A DNA stretch of 64,000 nt from SCRD01 sp046705285 (GCA_046705285.1 JBJKQK010000099.1:55594-119593), one strand, 5' to 3'; shown: positions 26,464 to 35,372, counted from the first letter of the stretch. Made by a program: numbers and translations. The notes: generated by a model from the sequence alone, not told the origin.

Positions 26464-28182
26464 ATGTCCAAGTTCGCATGGTTCCTTGTTACTATCGCGG
26501 GACTATTCTTGGCCAGCGCAGTCCCGGCATTCTGCCAGAATGGCGTCAGCCCGGCTTTGGCCACTACACAACCCACTTCCGTCTCAAACCTGAAAAGCCA
26601 GCTTGCGCGGCAACAGAAAGAGATCGAGCAATTGCGCATGGCATTGGCGCAGCAACGAGCAGTTCTGCAACAAGTGTTGAAGGCAACGAAAGTCCACGCT
26701 GTTTTGAGCCCTGAACCAACCCGAGAGCCGGCTTCGGGCGAAATGGCAAGCACGGCGCCAGCGGTTCGAAAACCTGAACGAGGGCACGCGCTGTCGGCAC
26801 GTGCTGGAGTCGCCGGGAAGGGTCCTGCTCCTGAGGCAGCAATGGTCCCGTCGCTGCAAAGCAGCGCAAGCGCCAAAACAAGCGAAGAGTTGCTGCAGAC
26901 CCTCAAGGCCGGACGGAAACGCCCGGCACCACTCTCCATCCAGATCGGCGATGCCAGCCTCACACTGGGGGGATTTGCCGATCTTACGGCTATGTATCGG
27001 TCAACGAACGTGGGCAGCGGCATTGGAACCCAGTTCGGAGCGATTCCTTACTCGAACACCACGGCCGGACGCCTTTCGGAATCCCGCTTCAGCGCCCAGA
27101 ACTCACGCTTGAAATTCAAGATGACTTCCAGGGTCGGCAAGACAAACGTGACCGGCTATCTGGAGAGTGATTTCCTGGGGGTCCAGCCTGGAAGCGCCAA
27201 TGTGACGAGCAACAGCGACAGCCTGCGAATGCGCCTTTACTGGGTGGACCTGCGACGGGGGAAATTCGAACTCCTCGGTGGGCAGTCTTGGAGCATGCTG
27301 ACTCCGAACCGCCGCGGAATCTCTCCCGACCCTTCCGACATCTTCTTTACGGACGATATGGACACAAACTACCAGGTTGGAATGGTCTGGACCCGGGCGC
27401 CGCAAATCCGTTTTGTCTATCATCCGAATAATGAGTTGGCGGCTGGCATTGAGCTGGAAAACCCCGAGCAATACGTGGGCAGCGGGGTCACACTTCCTCC
27501 GGGTTATGGGGCCCAGGTGGATAACGGAGGAAACTTGTCCACTCCGAACGCGCGGCCGGACCTGATCGGCAAGATCGCCTATGACCCCACCATCGGCGGC
27601 CATCACCTTCACATTGAAATTGCGGGAGTATTGCGGAATTTCCGGCTGCTCAACCCGGCAACTAACACGACTTCATCCGTTACGGGCGAGGGCGGCTCTT
27701 TCAACATGAACCTGGGCCTGACCACGAACCTTCGCTTCATTCTGAACAGCTTTTACAGCGATGGTGGCGGCCGTTACATCTTCGGTCTCGGTCCCGACTT
27801 TGTGGTTCGTCCCGATGGCAGCCCCTCGCTGGTCCACTCCGGTTCAGGCCTCACCGGGTTGGAGTATCGAGTCAGACCCCGGACCCTGTTATTTGGGTAT
27901 TACGGAGGGGTCTATTTCCAACGGAACTATTCCTTTGACCCGGCGACAGGGACCTACATCGGATACGGGTACCCAGGCTCATCGACGGAAGCCAACCGTG
28001 CCATCCAGGAAGGAACGATTGGCGTCACCGAAACGCTCTGGAAAGCGCCCCGGTACGGCGCCTTGGAATGGATTAACCAGTATTCTTATGTGACTCGGCG
28101 GCCCTGGTGGGTGGCTGCGGGAACTCCGAGGAGCGCCCACACCCATATGATCTACAGCGACTTGCGTTATGTTCTGCCATAA
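26464..28182 (+). CDS. DcaP-like trimeric outer-membrane porin
   Basis: A 572-aa outer-membrane protein. A signal peptide (WFLVTIAGLFLASAVPAFC) is followed by a coiled coil (about residues 40-75, KSQLARQQKEIEQLRMALAQ), a Pro/Ala-rich linker, and a long beta-barrel with alternating aromatic strands (LTLGGFADLTAMY, RLYWVDLRRGKFELLGGQSW, LEYRVRPRTLLFGYYGG). The last residues form the terminal strand (MIYSDLRYVLP). The coiled coil plus barrel layout matches DcaP-type porins, which take up dicarboxylates and other small anions. Strong SD AGGAGG. Confidence 0.85.
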   Translation: MSKFAWFLVTIAGLFLASAVPAFCQNGVSPALATTQPTSVSNLKSQLARQQKEIEQLRMALAQQRAVLQQVLKATKVHAVLSPEPTREPASGEMASTAPAVRKPERGHALSARAGVAGKGPAPEAAMVPSLQSSASAKTSEELLQTLKAGRKRPAPLSIQIGDASLTLGGFADLTAMYRSTNVGSGIGTQFGAIPYSNTTAGRLSESRFSAQNSRLKFKMTSRVGKTNVTGYLESDFLGVQPGSANVTSNSDSLRMRLYWVDLRRGKFELLGGQSWSMLTPNRRGISPDPSDIFFTDDMDTNYQVGMVWTRAPQIRFVYHPNNELAAGIELENPEQYVGSGVTLPPGYGAQVDNGGNLSTPNARPDLIGKIAYDPTIGGHHLHIEIAGVLRNFRLLNPATNTTSSVTGEGGSFNMNLGLTTNLRFILNSFYSDGGGRYIFGLGPDFVVRPDGSPSLVHSGSGLTGLEYRVRPRTLLFGYYGGVYFQRNYSFDPATGTYIGYGYPGSSTEANRAIQEGTIGVTETLWKAPRYGALEWINQYSYVTRRPWWVAAGTPRSAHTHMIYSDLRYVLP

Positions 28183-28200
28183 ACCACAAGTCATTGTGGT
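28183..28200 (+). terminator. Weak hairpin after the porin stop
   Basis: ACCACAA (28183-28189) and TTGTGGT (28194-28200) form a perfect 7-bp stem with a 4-nt loop directly after the porin stop. No U-run follows, so it may be an mRNA 3' stabiliser rather than a true intrinsic terminator. Confidence 0.35.
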
Positions 28201-28501
28201 GATTGTGTGAGTTCCGTGGTCCGGTTCTCCGACAAGCCGGGAATCCGGTAGAGAGAAGACAGTGTCGAGACTCCACGGGCTTTCTTGACATCATCCATCC
28301 GGCTCCTTGGGCGATGACCCAATCGTAGAAAGTGGGATACCACGAGGGAGGGGCACGACCGACCATTCGGTAGGCAAGGAAGTCAATTCGCCTTGACACT
28401 GCATTCGAAGGCTCCTTACGCTGAAATTATCCCCCGCGAACAGAAAGAATGGATGGGGTCAGGCGGCTACCTGATCGGCGGGAAAAGAAACGGAGGTTGA
28501 T

Positions 28502-28966
28502 TTGAGAAATCTGGTTATGGGTTGCGCAGTGGCCGCCCTCGTGGCACTCACGGCGCGATCTGAAGCTAGACCCCCTGAGCTAGAGCTTTTACGGTCGTCC
28601 TCGTATGTAGCTGCAAGCACCCAATATGGCGTAGCAAGCTGGTACGGTCCGGAATTTCAGGGCCTGCCAACAGCCAGCGGGCAGCCTTTCAACATGGAGG
28701 GAATGACTTGTGCCCATCGGCAATTGCCGCTGGGGACCAAAATCAGGGTTACCAACCTACTGAACGCACGATCCCTGGTTTTGAAAGTGACTGATCGCGG
28801 GCCAGTACCCCGCGACCGCGTGCTTGACGTCAGTATGGGTGCTGCAAAGGACTTGGGCTTTCTGCACGCCGGATTGACGCCCGTCCGCATCCAGGTACTC
28901 TCCTACCCTCACGGCTCCCTCATCAGCCAGGTCAACACTAAGGCGCTTGTCCCGGGGACAAACTAA
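28502..28966 (+). CDS. RlpA-like septal ring lytic transglycosylase domain protein
   Basis: A 154-aa exported protein. TTG start at 28502 with GGAGG (28492-28496). A short signal segment (VMGCAVAALVALTA) precedes a double-psi beta-barrel: YGVASWYGPEFQGLPTASGQPFNMEGMTCAHRQLPLGTKIRVTN, with the RlpA catalytic signature, and ending KVTDRGP...RVLDVSMGAAKDLGF. RlpA cleaves denuded glycan strands at the septum. No SPOR domain is present, so septal targeting by that route is absent. The signal peptide may be of the lipoprotein type, but no clear lipobox is seen. Confidence 0.88.
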   Translation: MRNLVMGCAVAALVALTARSEARPPELELLRSSSYVAASTQYGVASWYGPEFQGLPTASGQPFNMEGMTCAHRQLPLGTKIRVTNLLNARSLVLKVTDRGPVPRDRVLDVSMGAAKDLGFLHAGLTPVRIQVLSYPHGSLISQVNTKALVPGTN

Positions 28967-29195
28967 TCTTTCCCTCCATCTTTAGAATCGAATGAGTTTG
29001 CAAGCTGACCAAGCGCAGGCCTTTGAGACATTTTCGATGTCAAGAGGGCCTCGCTTCCCAGCTCATAACTATTGAATCTGAGAGGGTTATCAGATACCAA
29101 AGAAATTAATCAATAAACACTTGCGTCTCGACTCAGACCGTAGAAACCACGCTTTCAAGGCAGAAAGTGGTGTCACACTGCCCGTCGAGCCGTCA

Positions 29196-30068
29196 TCAGC
29201 TCAGGCGGAGATGCCGGAGATAGTCGTAGCTGATCTTAATGGCCTGATATTCAGGCAGGTTGCAATGGTCCTGCTCGACATAGATGTGTTTGGCCCCCGC
29301 CTCATGGACATGGGCGAAGATGCGGCGCCAATCGATGATGCCTTGGCCTACAGGGGCAAAGGGATTCGGCCCGCCGGGAGGGGGTGACTCCTGGTGATGA
29401 ATCGTGACGCCCTTGCGCAAATCCTTGATATGGAGCAGCGGAAAGCGGCCCGGATAAAGCCGCCAGTAGTGGAGTGGGTCGGCCCCGGCATAGACGACCC
29501 AGAAGATATCCATCTCCATTTTCAATAAATTAGGGCTGCAGTCCTTGAGCATGATGTCATAGCCGGTAGTACCGTCTACCTTGGCGAATTCATGGAAGTG
29601 CGCGTGGTAACAGAACTGAATTCCCGCTTGTTTTGCGACCTCGCCGCAGCGGTTGAAGAACGCGGCCCGGCGTCTCCATTGCGCGGCAGTGAGCTTGGGG
29701 TTGTCCCCGACCACAATGTACTGTAAACCGTAGGCATGGGCTAGATCGACGGAGCGCTTCCATTCCTCAATGGTCTTGGCCAGTTGGAAGTAGCCGCTGG
29801 GCGCGGCGAGGCCAGCAGCGCGAAGGTCCTGCTTCAAAGCGGCCGGTTTGAGTCCGGGCGAGATCTCGACTTCGCGGTAGCCGATAGCGGCAACTCTTTT
29901 CAGAGTTTCTGCCGGAGCCCTGGCGAACTTGTCGCGGACCGTGTAGATTTCAAGCCCGATGGGTCCTGGCCAGGCGAGACGCCCCTCGGCCCACGCATCG
30001 CGACCTCCGACTGCCGCCCCAGCTGCAATCCCCCCCAGCAATCCTAGAAAATTCCGTCGTGTCAGCAT
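29196..30068 (-). CDS. Tat-exported sugar phosphate isomerase/epimerase
   Basis: A 290-aa TIM-barrel protein with a twin-arginine signal (TRRNFLGLLGGIAAGAA). Barrel landmarks: GLEIYTVRDKF, GYREVEISPGLK, YIVVGDN, FCYHAHFHEF, LKMEMDIFWVVYAG, PLLHIKDLRKG, VGQGIIDWRRIF and HIYVEQDHCNLP. Metal-binding His, Glu and Asp positions are present. Related proteins are often found near exported Gfo/Idh/MocA dehydrogenases, two of which lie 3-5 kb away. The substrate is unknown. Strong GGAGGGGGG ribosome site. Confidence 0.85.
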   Translation of the reverse strand: MLTRRNFLGLLGGIAAGAAVGGRDAWAEGRLAWPGPIGLEIYTVRDKFARAPAETLKRVAAIGYREVEISPGLKPAALKQDLRAAGLAAPSGYFQLAKTIEEWKRSVDLAHAYGLQYIVVGDNPKLTAAQWRRRAAFFNRCGEVAKQAGIQFCYHAHFHEFAKVDGTTGYDIMLKDCSPNLLKMEMDIFWVVYAGADPLHYWRLYPGRFPLLHIKDLRKGVTIHHQESPPPGGPNPFAPVGQGIIDWRRIFAHVHEAGAKHIYVEQDHCNLPEYQAIKISYDYLRHLRLS

Positions 30069-30289
30069 GATGCCCCCCTCCAGATTATGAGGTGGACATT
30101 AAATACCAGATATGGACATGTGTCAACTGGTGAGGCGTGCAATGATACCGTTATGGACCCACCCGTCGATGTAGGGGAAGGGGATATGGGACTCCCACTG
30201 AAGTGGTGGGCCGGCCGGTCTCTTGAGTTTTTTCCATTTTATGAATTACGATGAAGGGTTGCCAGACCACGGCTTACGGCTTTATGTAC

Positions 30290-30316
30290 GCATACCTATA
30301 CTTATGCTCAAGGGAG
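30290..30316 (+). promoter_or_regulatory. Possible -10, operator and SD of the peroxiredoxin gene
   Basis: TATACT (30297-30302) resembles a -10 box and lies inside a small inverted repeat GCATA-N8-TATGC (30290-30307). AGGGAG (30311-30316) is the SD, 10 nt before the ATG. The -35 is poor, so regulation by a bound protein is possible but unproven. Confidence 0.35.
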
Positions 30317-30326
30317 ATCTCGCTGA

Positions 30327-30932
30327 ATGTCAGAAACAGTAAAGCTCGGACAGAAAGTTCCCGAATTCGAACTTGCCACGTACGATCCATCTGCCGGCAA
30401 GTTCGGCAACTTCAGGTTTGCCGACCAGATCAAACAGAAGCGCTGGACCATCGTTTTTTTCTATCCCGCCGATTTCACATTCGTTTGAGCAACAGAATTC
30501 GCTGCTCTGGCAGAGCAGTACGAGCGTTTCGTGAAGATGGGATGTGACATCGTTACCGTCAGCACGGATACCCAGTTCGTGCACCTGGCGTGGCGTAAGA
30601 GCGAAAAAGAGCTGGCGCAAGTCCGCTATCCGATGGCCGCTGATCCCACCGGCAGTGTGTCGCGCCTGTTCGATGTTTATGATGAGAGCACCGGCCTCGC
30701 CCTGCGCGGAACCTTCATCATCAACCCGGAAGGCGTCCTGATGAACGCTGAAGTTGACTTCTACAACCTGGGACGCAACGTCGATGAATTGATGCGGAAA
30801 TTCAAAGCCAATCTTCATCTGGCGCGGAAACCTTCGGAAGCTTGTCCGTCCAAGTGGAAGGACGAGGGAGATAAAACGCTTGTTCCCTCCGAGGAACTTG
30901 TGGGCAAGGTATACGAAGCGCTGGTTGAGTAG
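30327..30932 (+). CDS. Selenocysteine-containing 2-Cys-type peroxiredoxin (AhpC/Prx1 subfamily), TGA at Sec54
   Basis: A thiol/selenol peroxidase reducing H2O2 and organic hydroperoxides. The frame from ATG 30327 (SD AGGGAG) to the stop at 30930-30932 encodes 201 aa and is interrupted by one TGA at 30486-30488, codon 54. That codon sits exactly at the peroxidatic residue of the canonical PxxxTxxC motif: YPADFTFV-[TGA]-ATEFAAL. The downstream part remains conserved: GCDIVTVSTDTQFVHLAWRK, LRGTFIINPEG (active-site Arg) and EACPSKW, with the resolving Cys at 173. A perfect hairpin follows the TGA (separate entry). Reading TGA as selenocysteine explains all this. A sequencing error or a pseudogene is the alternative, but no other lesion exists in 201 codons. 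Confidence 0.85.
30486..30518 (+). promoter_or_regulatory. SECIS-like hairpin after the in-frame TGA
   Basis: CTGCTC (30502-30507) pairs perfectly with GAGCAG (30513-30518) around a 5-nt loop UGGCA. The loop starts 19 nt after the TGA (30486-30488) and its second base is G. Both agree with the general form of bacterial SECIS elements (short stem, G within the first two loop bases, apex about 16-37 nt from UGA). The same bases encode Ala-Leu-Ala-Glu-Gln, so part of the pairing could be chance. Confidence 0.65.
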
Positions 30933-31019
30933 CTGGGCTGAGCGCCCTTCCTTGCCTGGTTGAGGCGTCACCGACCGTGCTGCAAAGCCAGCGGAATCAC
31001 GCCAAGGGCCATTTGGGGT

Positions 31020-31703
31020 TCAATACAGGAAAGGGACGAACCTGCGGGTGCGACCCTCATAGTCTTTGAACTCGACGCCGTAATGTGCGTGGAGGTGCCG
31101 GTCGAGATCGGGAATGCTGAAGAACAGGAAACCTCCAAGCATGAGCAGTGGCACCAATAACGCCCACGCACTACCGGTGATCAGCGCGAAGCCTGTAAAC
31201 AGAACCTCGTCACCCAGATAGTTGATGTGGATGGCATAGTGAAAAAGGCCACCTGTGAACAGGTGGCCGTGATTTTCGGGACGCTCCTTCCACTTTTTTC
31301 TCTGAAGTTCCGAGCCGGTGTTTAGAAACGACCCGCTGGCGTAAAGAATCATGCCCAGCCAGGTTGGGAGACTGATGGCTTGGGGGTTGATCCCGCCGAG
31401 CATGGCAAACAGCAGGTCGATGATGGCCACCCAGACGGAAATCAGTACGGCTTCGCCCCAGCCTATCTTGCGCTTCAGCAGATGGAATCCGGTGACTAGC
31501 ACACGCAGGAAATAAATGAAGGATGCGGCGAAGAGCAGCCCCCTGCGGCCTGGCGATGCCAGGACCCAATCAGATCCCCAATGTGCCCGCAACACCTCCA
31601 GCCCTCCGCCGAGCAACAGCCAGCCCGTCATCACCACCGCCGCGGCATGAAATACGGCCAGAAAGATTCGCGGTGCCAACGCCTGATCGTATTCGCCATG
31701 CAT
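31020..31703 (-). CDS. Integral membrane protein of the DUF1295 / isoprenylcysteine methyltransferase-like fold
   Basis: A 227-aa protein with about five to six hydrophobic segments (LAVFHAAAVVMTGWLLLGG, LLFAASFIYFLRVLVTG, AVLISVWVAIIDLLFAMLGG, TWLGMILYASGSFLNTG and ALLVPLLMLGGFLFFS). The sequence NHGHLFTGGLFHYAIHINYLGDEVLF, then YGVEFKDYEGRTRRFVPFLY, matches the C-terminal cofactor region of the DUF1295/steroid-5-alpha-reductase and ICMT-like families. Activity (reductase or methyltransferase) is unknown. SD GGAAAGAG. It converges with the peroxiredoxin gene. Confidence 0.75.
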   Translation of the reverse strand: MHGEYDQALAPRIFLAVFHAAAVVMTGWLLLGGGLEVLRAHWGSDWVLASPGRRGLLFAASFIYFLRVLVTGFHLLKRKIGWGEAVLISVWVAIIDLLFAMLGGINPQAISLPTWLGMILYASGSFLNTGSELQRKKWKERPENHGHLFTGGLFHYAIHINYLGDEVLFTGFALITGSAWALLVPLLMLGGFLFFSIPDLDRHLHAHYGVEFKDYEGRTRRFVPFLY

Positions 31704-31916
31704 GGGCTCTTTCCTAAGCAGAAGAAGTCAACTATCGATGCGGCGAGATAGGTTCATGAATTCAGACCCTCGGCGGATACAAGTTAACCCAAGTGCGACT
31801 GAGGTTCAATTGCTCGATATCTTTGCCGCACGCGCCGCGACCCCAGGGGTGCTGTCGTAATTCGGATTTTTCCAATGGAACGGTGATTCGTGTAATATTC
31901 ATCCGGGAGTTTCTCC

Positions 31917-32402
31917 GTGTTTCGCATTCGACCGGCAAACGCCAATGACATTCCACTGATAGTCCAGTTTATTCGCGAACTGGCTGAATATGAAAAATCG
32001 CCCGAGCAGGCTGTTGCCACAGAAGAAGATATTCGGAGAGATGGTTTCTCGGCGAGTCCGAAATTTCGTGTGGTGATTGCCGAATGGGGAGACGAGGCCG
32101 CGGGCTTTGTGCTCTTCTTCTATAACTATTCCACGTGGATGGGAAGGGCCGGCCTGTACCTCGAAGACCTGTTTGTGCGGCCGGCGTTCCGCGGCAAAGG
32201 AATCGGCAAAGCGCTGCTGACGTACCTGGCGAGAACCGCCGTTGAAGAAGGCTGCGGGCGATTTGAATGGCAAGTGCTCAACTGGAATCGTCCGGCGATC
32301 GAGTTTTACAAGTCGCTGGGAGCGCGGGTCATGGACGAGTGGTCCACCATGCGAATTTCGGGTGAGCCGCTGAGGAAGTTGGCGTCATTGAGCAAGTTTT
32401 GA
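31917..32402 (+). CDS. GNAT N-acetyltransferase (diamine/SSAT-like)
   Basis: A 161-aa acetyltransferase, GTG start behind GGGAG. GNAT motifs: IRPANANDIPLIVQFIRELAEYE, FVLFFYNYSTWMGRAGLYLEDLFVRPAFRGKGIGKALLTYLA (motif A with the acetyl-CoA-binding RxxGxG) and GRFEWQVLNWNRPAIEFYKSLGA (motif B). The LYLEDLFV and QVLDWN-like phrases are typical of the spermidine/spermine acetyltransferase branch, but polyamine specificity is inferred. It stands alone, with no obvious operon partner. Confidence 0.88.
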   Translation: MFRIRPANANDIPLIVQFIRELAEYEKSPEQAVATEEDIRRDGFSASPKFRVVIAEWGDEAAGFVLFFYNYSTWMGRAGLYLEDLFVRPAFRGKGIGKALLTYLARTAVEEGCGRFEWQVLNWNRPAIEFYKSLGARVMDEWSTMRISGEPLRKLASLSKF

Positions 32403-32558
32403 AGGTTGCGGGCCGATCGCGTACTTAAGCGAAGGACCATTCGCCCGGAAACTTCATCAACAAAAGGCTTTCCCTTGCTGCTCGTTTCTGTCAAACTTGG
32501 CCGTTACTCGGAATATCTCGATCTATTTCTCTGTCTTTGAAAGGAGGCGTATTCATCA

Positions 32559-33926
32559 ATGGCCAGAGATTCCATGACGCGTCGCGATTTTATGCGGGCA
32601 GGAGCAGGAGCCGCTGCCCTTGGTTCGGCGGCCAAGGTAACGTTTCTCGAACCGGCGCGGGCGGCGGCATCCCCCCGGCCCGTACCGCCATCGGATAGGC
32701 TTCGGTTTGCTTCAATCGGCACCGGAGTGCGGGGTTGTGAAGACCTGCAAACCGCGCTGCGTGCGCCGGGCGTTGAAATGGTGGCGGTTTCCGATCTGTG
32801 GGATGGCCGGCTGATTGCGGCCCAGGAACATGCCGGCAAGAAACTGGACACCACCAAGGACTACCGCGAGATTCTCGACCGCAAGGACATTGACTTTGTC
32901 ATCGTGGCCACCATGGATCACTGGCATGCAAAGATCGTGGAAGATGCTTGTGCTGCTGGCAAAGACGTTTATTGTGAAAAGCCGATGACGCACAAGGTCC
33001 CGGAGGGCTTCAGCATCATCGATGCGGCGCAGAAGCACAGCCGCATGATCCAGGTGGGCAGCCAGCGGCGAAGCAGCGTCCTTTTTGCCAAGGCCAGGGA
33101 GATATATGACAGCGGTGCACTTGGCCAGGTGACCGCGATTGAAGGTTGGATCGACCGCAACAGTCCCAGCGGGGCCTGGGTCTACCCCATTCCGCCGGAC
33201 GCTAACCCGCAGACAATCGACTGGCAACGCTTCCTCGGCAGCGCGCCAAAGGTGCCGTTTAACCTCAAGCGCTTTTTCCGGTGGCGGGGTTACTCAGATT
33301 ACGGCGAAGGTTTGCCAGGCGATCTGTTTGTGCACATTCTGACGGGAATTTACACCATCGCAGGTCTCGAAGGTCCTCCAGAGAAAGCGGTTTCGGGCGG
33401 AGGACTTTATCATTATAAGGACGGTCGGGATGAGCCGGACCTGATCTGGACCCTCTACACGTTCCCAGGCATGACGGTTTCTGTCCGCTGCAACCTGAAC
33501 AACCAGTCACAGGGAGGAGGCACACGAGTTTACGGAACCAAGGGCACACTCGAATTTAACGGGGAGCAGTCTGTGACCTTTATCCCCGAGGACACTCGCC
33601 CGCGTCCGGAAACCTATTCAGTGCAGGGCTGGCCTAAAAAACTGCGAGATGAATACTGGGCAAAATGGAAACTGGAACATCCCGCGCCTCCGCTGAGTTC
33701 GCTGACTGCCGTTGAGCAGTCTCAGACTTTCCGTCTGCCGGACCATTACGATGAGGACCTGGCACACATGGAAAACTTTCTGAACGCCGTCAGAACGCGC
33801 AACCCTTGCGACGAAGGCCCGGTGTTCGGCAACTGGACGGCGATCGCGTGCCACATGGCCAATTATTCCTATTTCAACAAGGCTGAGGCCGTCTGGGACG
33901 AGCAGGCAAGGCAGATTCGCACATAA
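32559..33926 (+). CDS. Tat-exported Gfo/Idh/MocA family oxidoreductase (copy 1)
   Basis: A 455-aa NAD(P)-dependent oxidoreductase. A Tat signal (TRRDFMRAGAGAAALGSA) is followed by a Rossmann domain: FASIGTGVRG (GxGxxG), VSDLWDG, DYREILDRKDIDFVIVATMDHWH and DVYCEKPMTH (the EKP motif). The C-terminal Gfo/Idh/MocA domain contains DLFVHILTG, GGGTRVYGTKGTLEF and a final ACHMANYSYF. Members of this exported type are abundant in Acidobacteria and probably act on sugars or derivatives. Copy 2 follows after 75 bases on the same strand, and the two are paralogues of similar length. Confidence 0.9.
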   Translation: MARDSMTRRDFMRAGAGAAALGSAAKVTFLEPARAAASPRPVPPSDRLRFASIGTGVRGCEDLQTALRAPGVEMVAVSDLWDGRLIAAQEHAGKKLDTTKDYREILDRKDIDFVIVATMDHWHAKIVEDACAAGKDVYCEKPMTHKVPEGFSIIDAAQKHSRMIQVGSQRRSSVLFAKAREIYDSGALGQVTAIEGWIDRNSPSGAWVYPIPPDANPQTIDWQRFLGSAPKVPFNLKRFFRWRGYSDYGEGLPGDLFVHILTGIYTIAGLEGPPEKAVSGGGLYHYKDGRDEPDLIWTLYTFPGMTVSVRCNLNNQSQGGGTRVYGTKGTLEFNGEQSVTFIPEDTRPRPETYSVQGWPKKLRDEYWAKWKLEHPAPPLSSLTAVEQSQTFRLPDHYDEDLAHMENFLNAVRTRNPCDEGPVFGNWTAIACHMANYSYFNKAEAVWDEQARQIRT

Positions 33927-34001
33927 TAGGCTGCCGGCTCGGACAGGTGGAAGTTTCAGACCTGGAATCTATCATCCTGCGATAAGTGGAGGTTGGAGAA
34001 C

Positions 34002-35372
34002 ATGGGTAAACGGGGGATCTCCCGTCGCGACTTTATGCGCAGAACATCCACCGCAGCAGGTGCCGCGTGGGTTGGCAAATCCATCTTGCTGGAACCCGAG
34101 GTGATCGCGGCCACGCCCCGGCCGGTGCCGCCCAGCGATACGCTCCGCTTCGGAATGGTGGGCATTGGCATGCAAGGCTCGGGGCTGCTGGCGACGTCCA
34201 TCAAGCTTCCCGGGGTTGAGTGCGTGGCCGCATGCGATCTTTACGACGGCCGGCACACGCTGGCAAACGCCATCATCAGCAGAGAAACAGGGAAAACAGT
34301 TCCAACCACGCGGCAATACCATGAATTGCTGGAGAACAAAGATATCGATTGCATCGTCGCCGCCGTCCCTGACCACTGGCACGAGCGCGTCATCGTGGAC
34401 GCCTGCAACGCCGGGAAGGATATTTATTGCGAAAAGCCCATGACACATCTTGTGAAGGAAGGCTTTTCGATCATCGATGCCGCCAGGAAAAACAATAGGA
34501 TAGTGCAGATCGGCAGCCAGCGACGCAGTTCGATTATCTACGCGAAGGCCAAAGAACTGATCGACGGCGGCGCCGTCGGCGAGGTCCGGCTGATTGAAGA
34601 CACGATGGGCAGAAACGACCCCTGCGGAGCGTGGGTGTATCCGCCGCCTCCGGGTCTCTCACCCGAAAATCTGGACTGGGAAACCTGGCAGGGGTCGGCG
34701 CCGAAACATCCCTTCTCTCCCATTCGATTTGCTCGCTGGCGGGCCTTTGAAGATTACGGTGAAGGCATTCCCGGCGATCTCTACGTCCATCTGATCACGG
34801 GAATCCATTACGTGATGGGCGTGACCGCCCCCGCTGAACGAGCCTATTCTCTAGGCGGAATGTTCCAGTGGGATGTGGACGGTCGCCAGTATCCTGACCA
34901 GATGTCGACGCTCTACGACTATCCCAATTTCCGCTGCATGATTCGCGTTACGCTGGATAATGAATCGGACGAAGTCGTCCGCTTTTTGGGGACGCGGGGG
35001 ACGGTGGAGATTCGGGGCAACCACGTCAGCGTCATGCCGCAGGATGGCAAAGACGACGCGCCCTGCTATTACATCAGCAGCTATCCTCCCAAAATGCATG
35101 CCGAGTATGTAAAGGAATGGGAGGCTGAGCACACTCCCGCACCCGGGACCGTGCAGCCCATTGAGGCAACCACGTTCCAAGCGCCGCCTGGATACAACGA
35201 AGACAGACAGCACTTGTGGAACTTCTTCCAGTCGGTGAGAACGCGCCAGCCCTCCGTGGAGGGTCCTGAGTTCGGGAACAACGCTGCCATCGGGTGTCAT
35301 CTGGCGAACTATTCCTACTTCAACAAGAGCGTGGCCGTGTGGGACGGAGTGGCCAGGACTATTAAAAGCTAG
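34002..35372 (+). CDS. Tat-exported Gfo/Idh/MocA family oxidoreductase (copy 2)
   Basis: A 456-aa paralogue of the preceding gene. ATG 34002 is chosen because GGAGG (33988-33992) lies 9 nt upstream; a TTG at 33993 is possible. Tat signal SRRDFMRRTSTAAG. The Rossmann core: FGMVGIGMQG, ACDLYDGRH, DIDCIVAAVPDHWHE and DIYCEKPMTHLV. The C-terminal domain has GDLYVHLITGIHYVMG, RFLGTRGTVEI and IGCHLANYSYFNKS. Shared features with copy 1 (DHWH, EKPMTH, QIGSQRRSS, ANYSYFNK) show tandem duplication followed by strong divergence. The sugar substrate is unknown. Confidence 0.9.
   Translation: MGKRGISRRDFMRRTSTAAGAAWVGKSILLEPEVIAATPRPVPPSDTLRFGMVGIGMQGSGLLATSIKLPGVECVAACDLYDGRHTLANAIISRETGKTVPTTRQYHELLENKDIDCIVAAVPDHWHERVIVDACNAGKDIYCEKPMTHLVKEGFSIIDAARKNNRIVQIGSQRRSSIIYAKAKELIDGGAVGEVRLIEDTMGRNDPCGAWVYPPPPGLSPENLDWETWQGSAPKHPFSPIRFARWRAFEDYGEGIPGDLYVHLITGIHYVMGVTAPAERAYSLGGMFQWDVDGRQYPDQMSTLYDYPNFRCMIRVTLDNESDEVVRFLGTRGTVEIRGNHVSVMPQDGKDDAPCYYISSYPPKMHAEYVKEWEAEHTPAPGTVQPIEATTFQAPPGYNEDRQHLWNFFQSVRTRQPSVEGPEFGNNAAIGCHLANYSYFNKSVAVWDGVARTIKS

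Noticed and set aside
28183..28200. Porin hairpin as a strong intrinsic terminator
   Set aside because: No U-tract follows, so it is recorded only as a weak candidate.
30486..30488. Stop codon taken as proof of a peroxiredoxin pseudogene
   Set aside because: It is the only stop in 201 conserved codons, falls exactly at the peroxidatic residue, and is followed by a SECIS-like hairpin.
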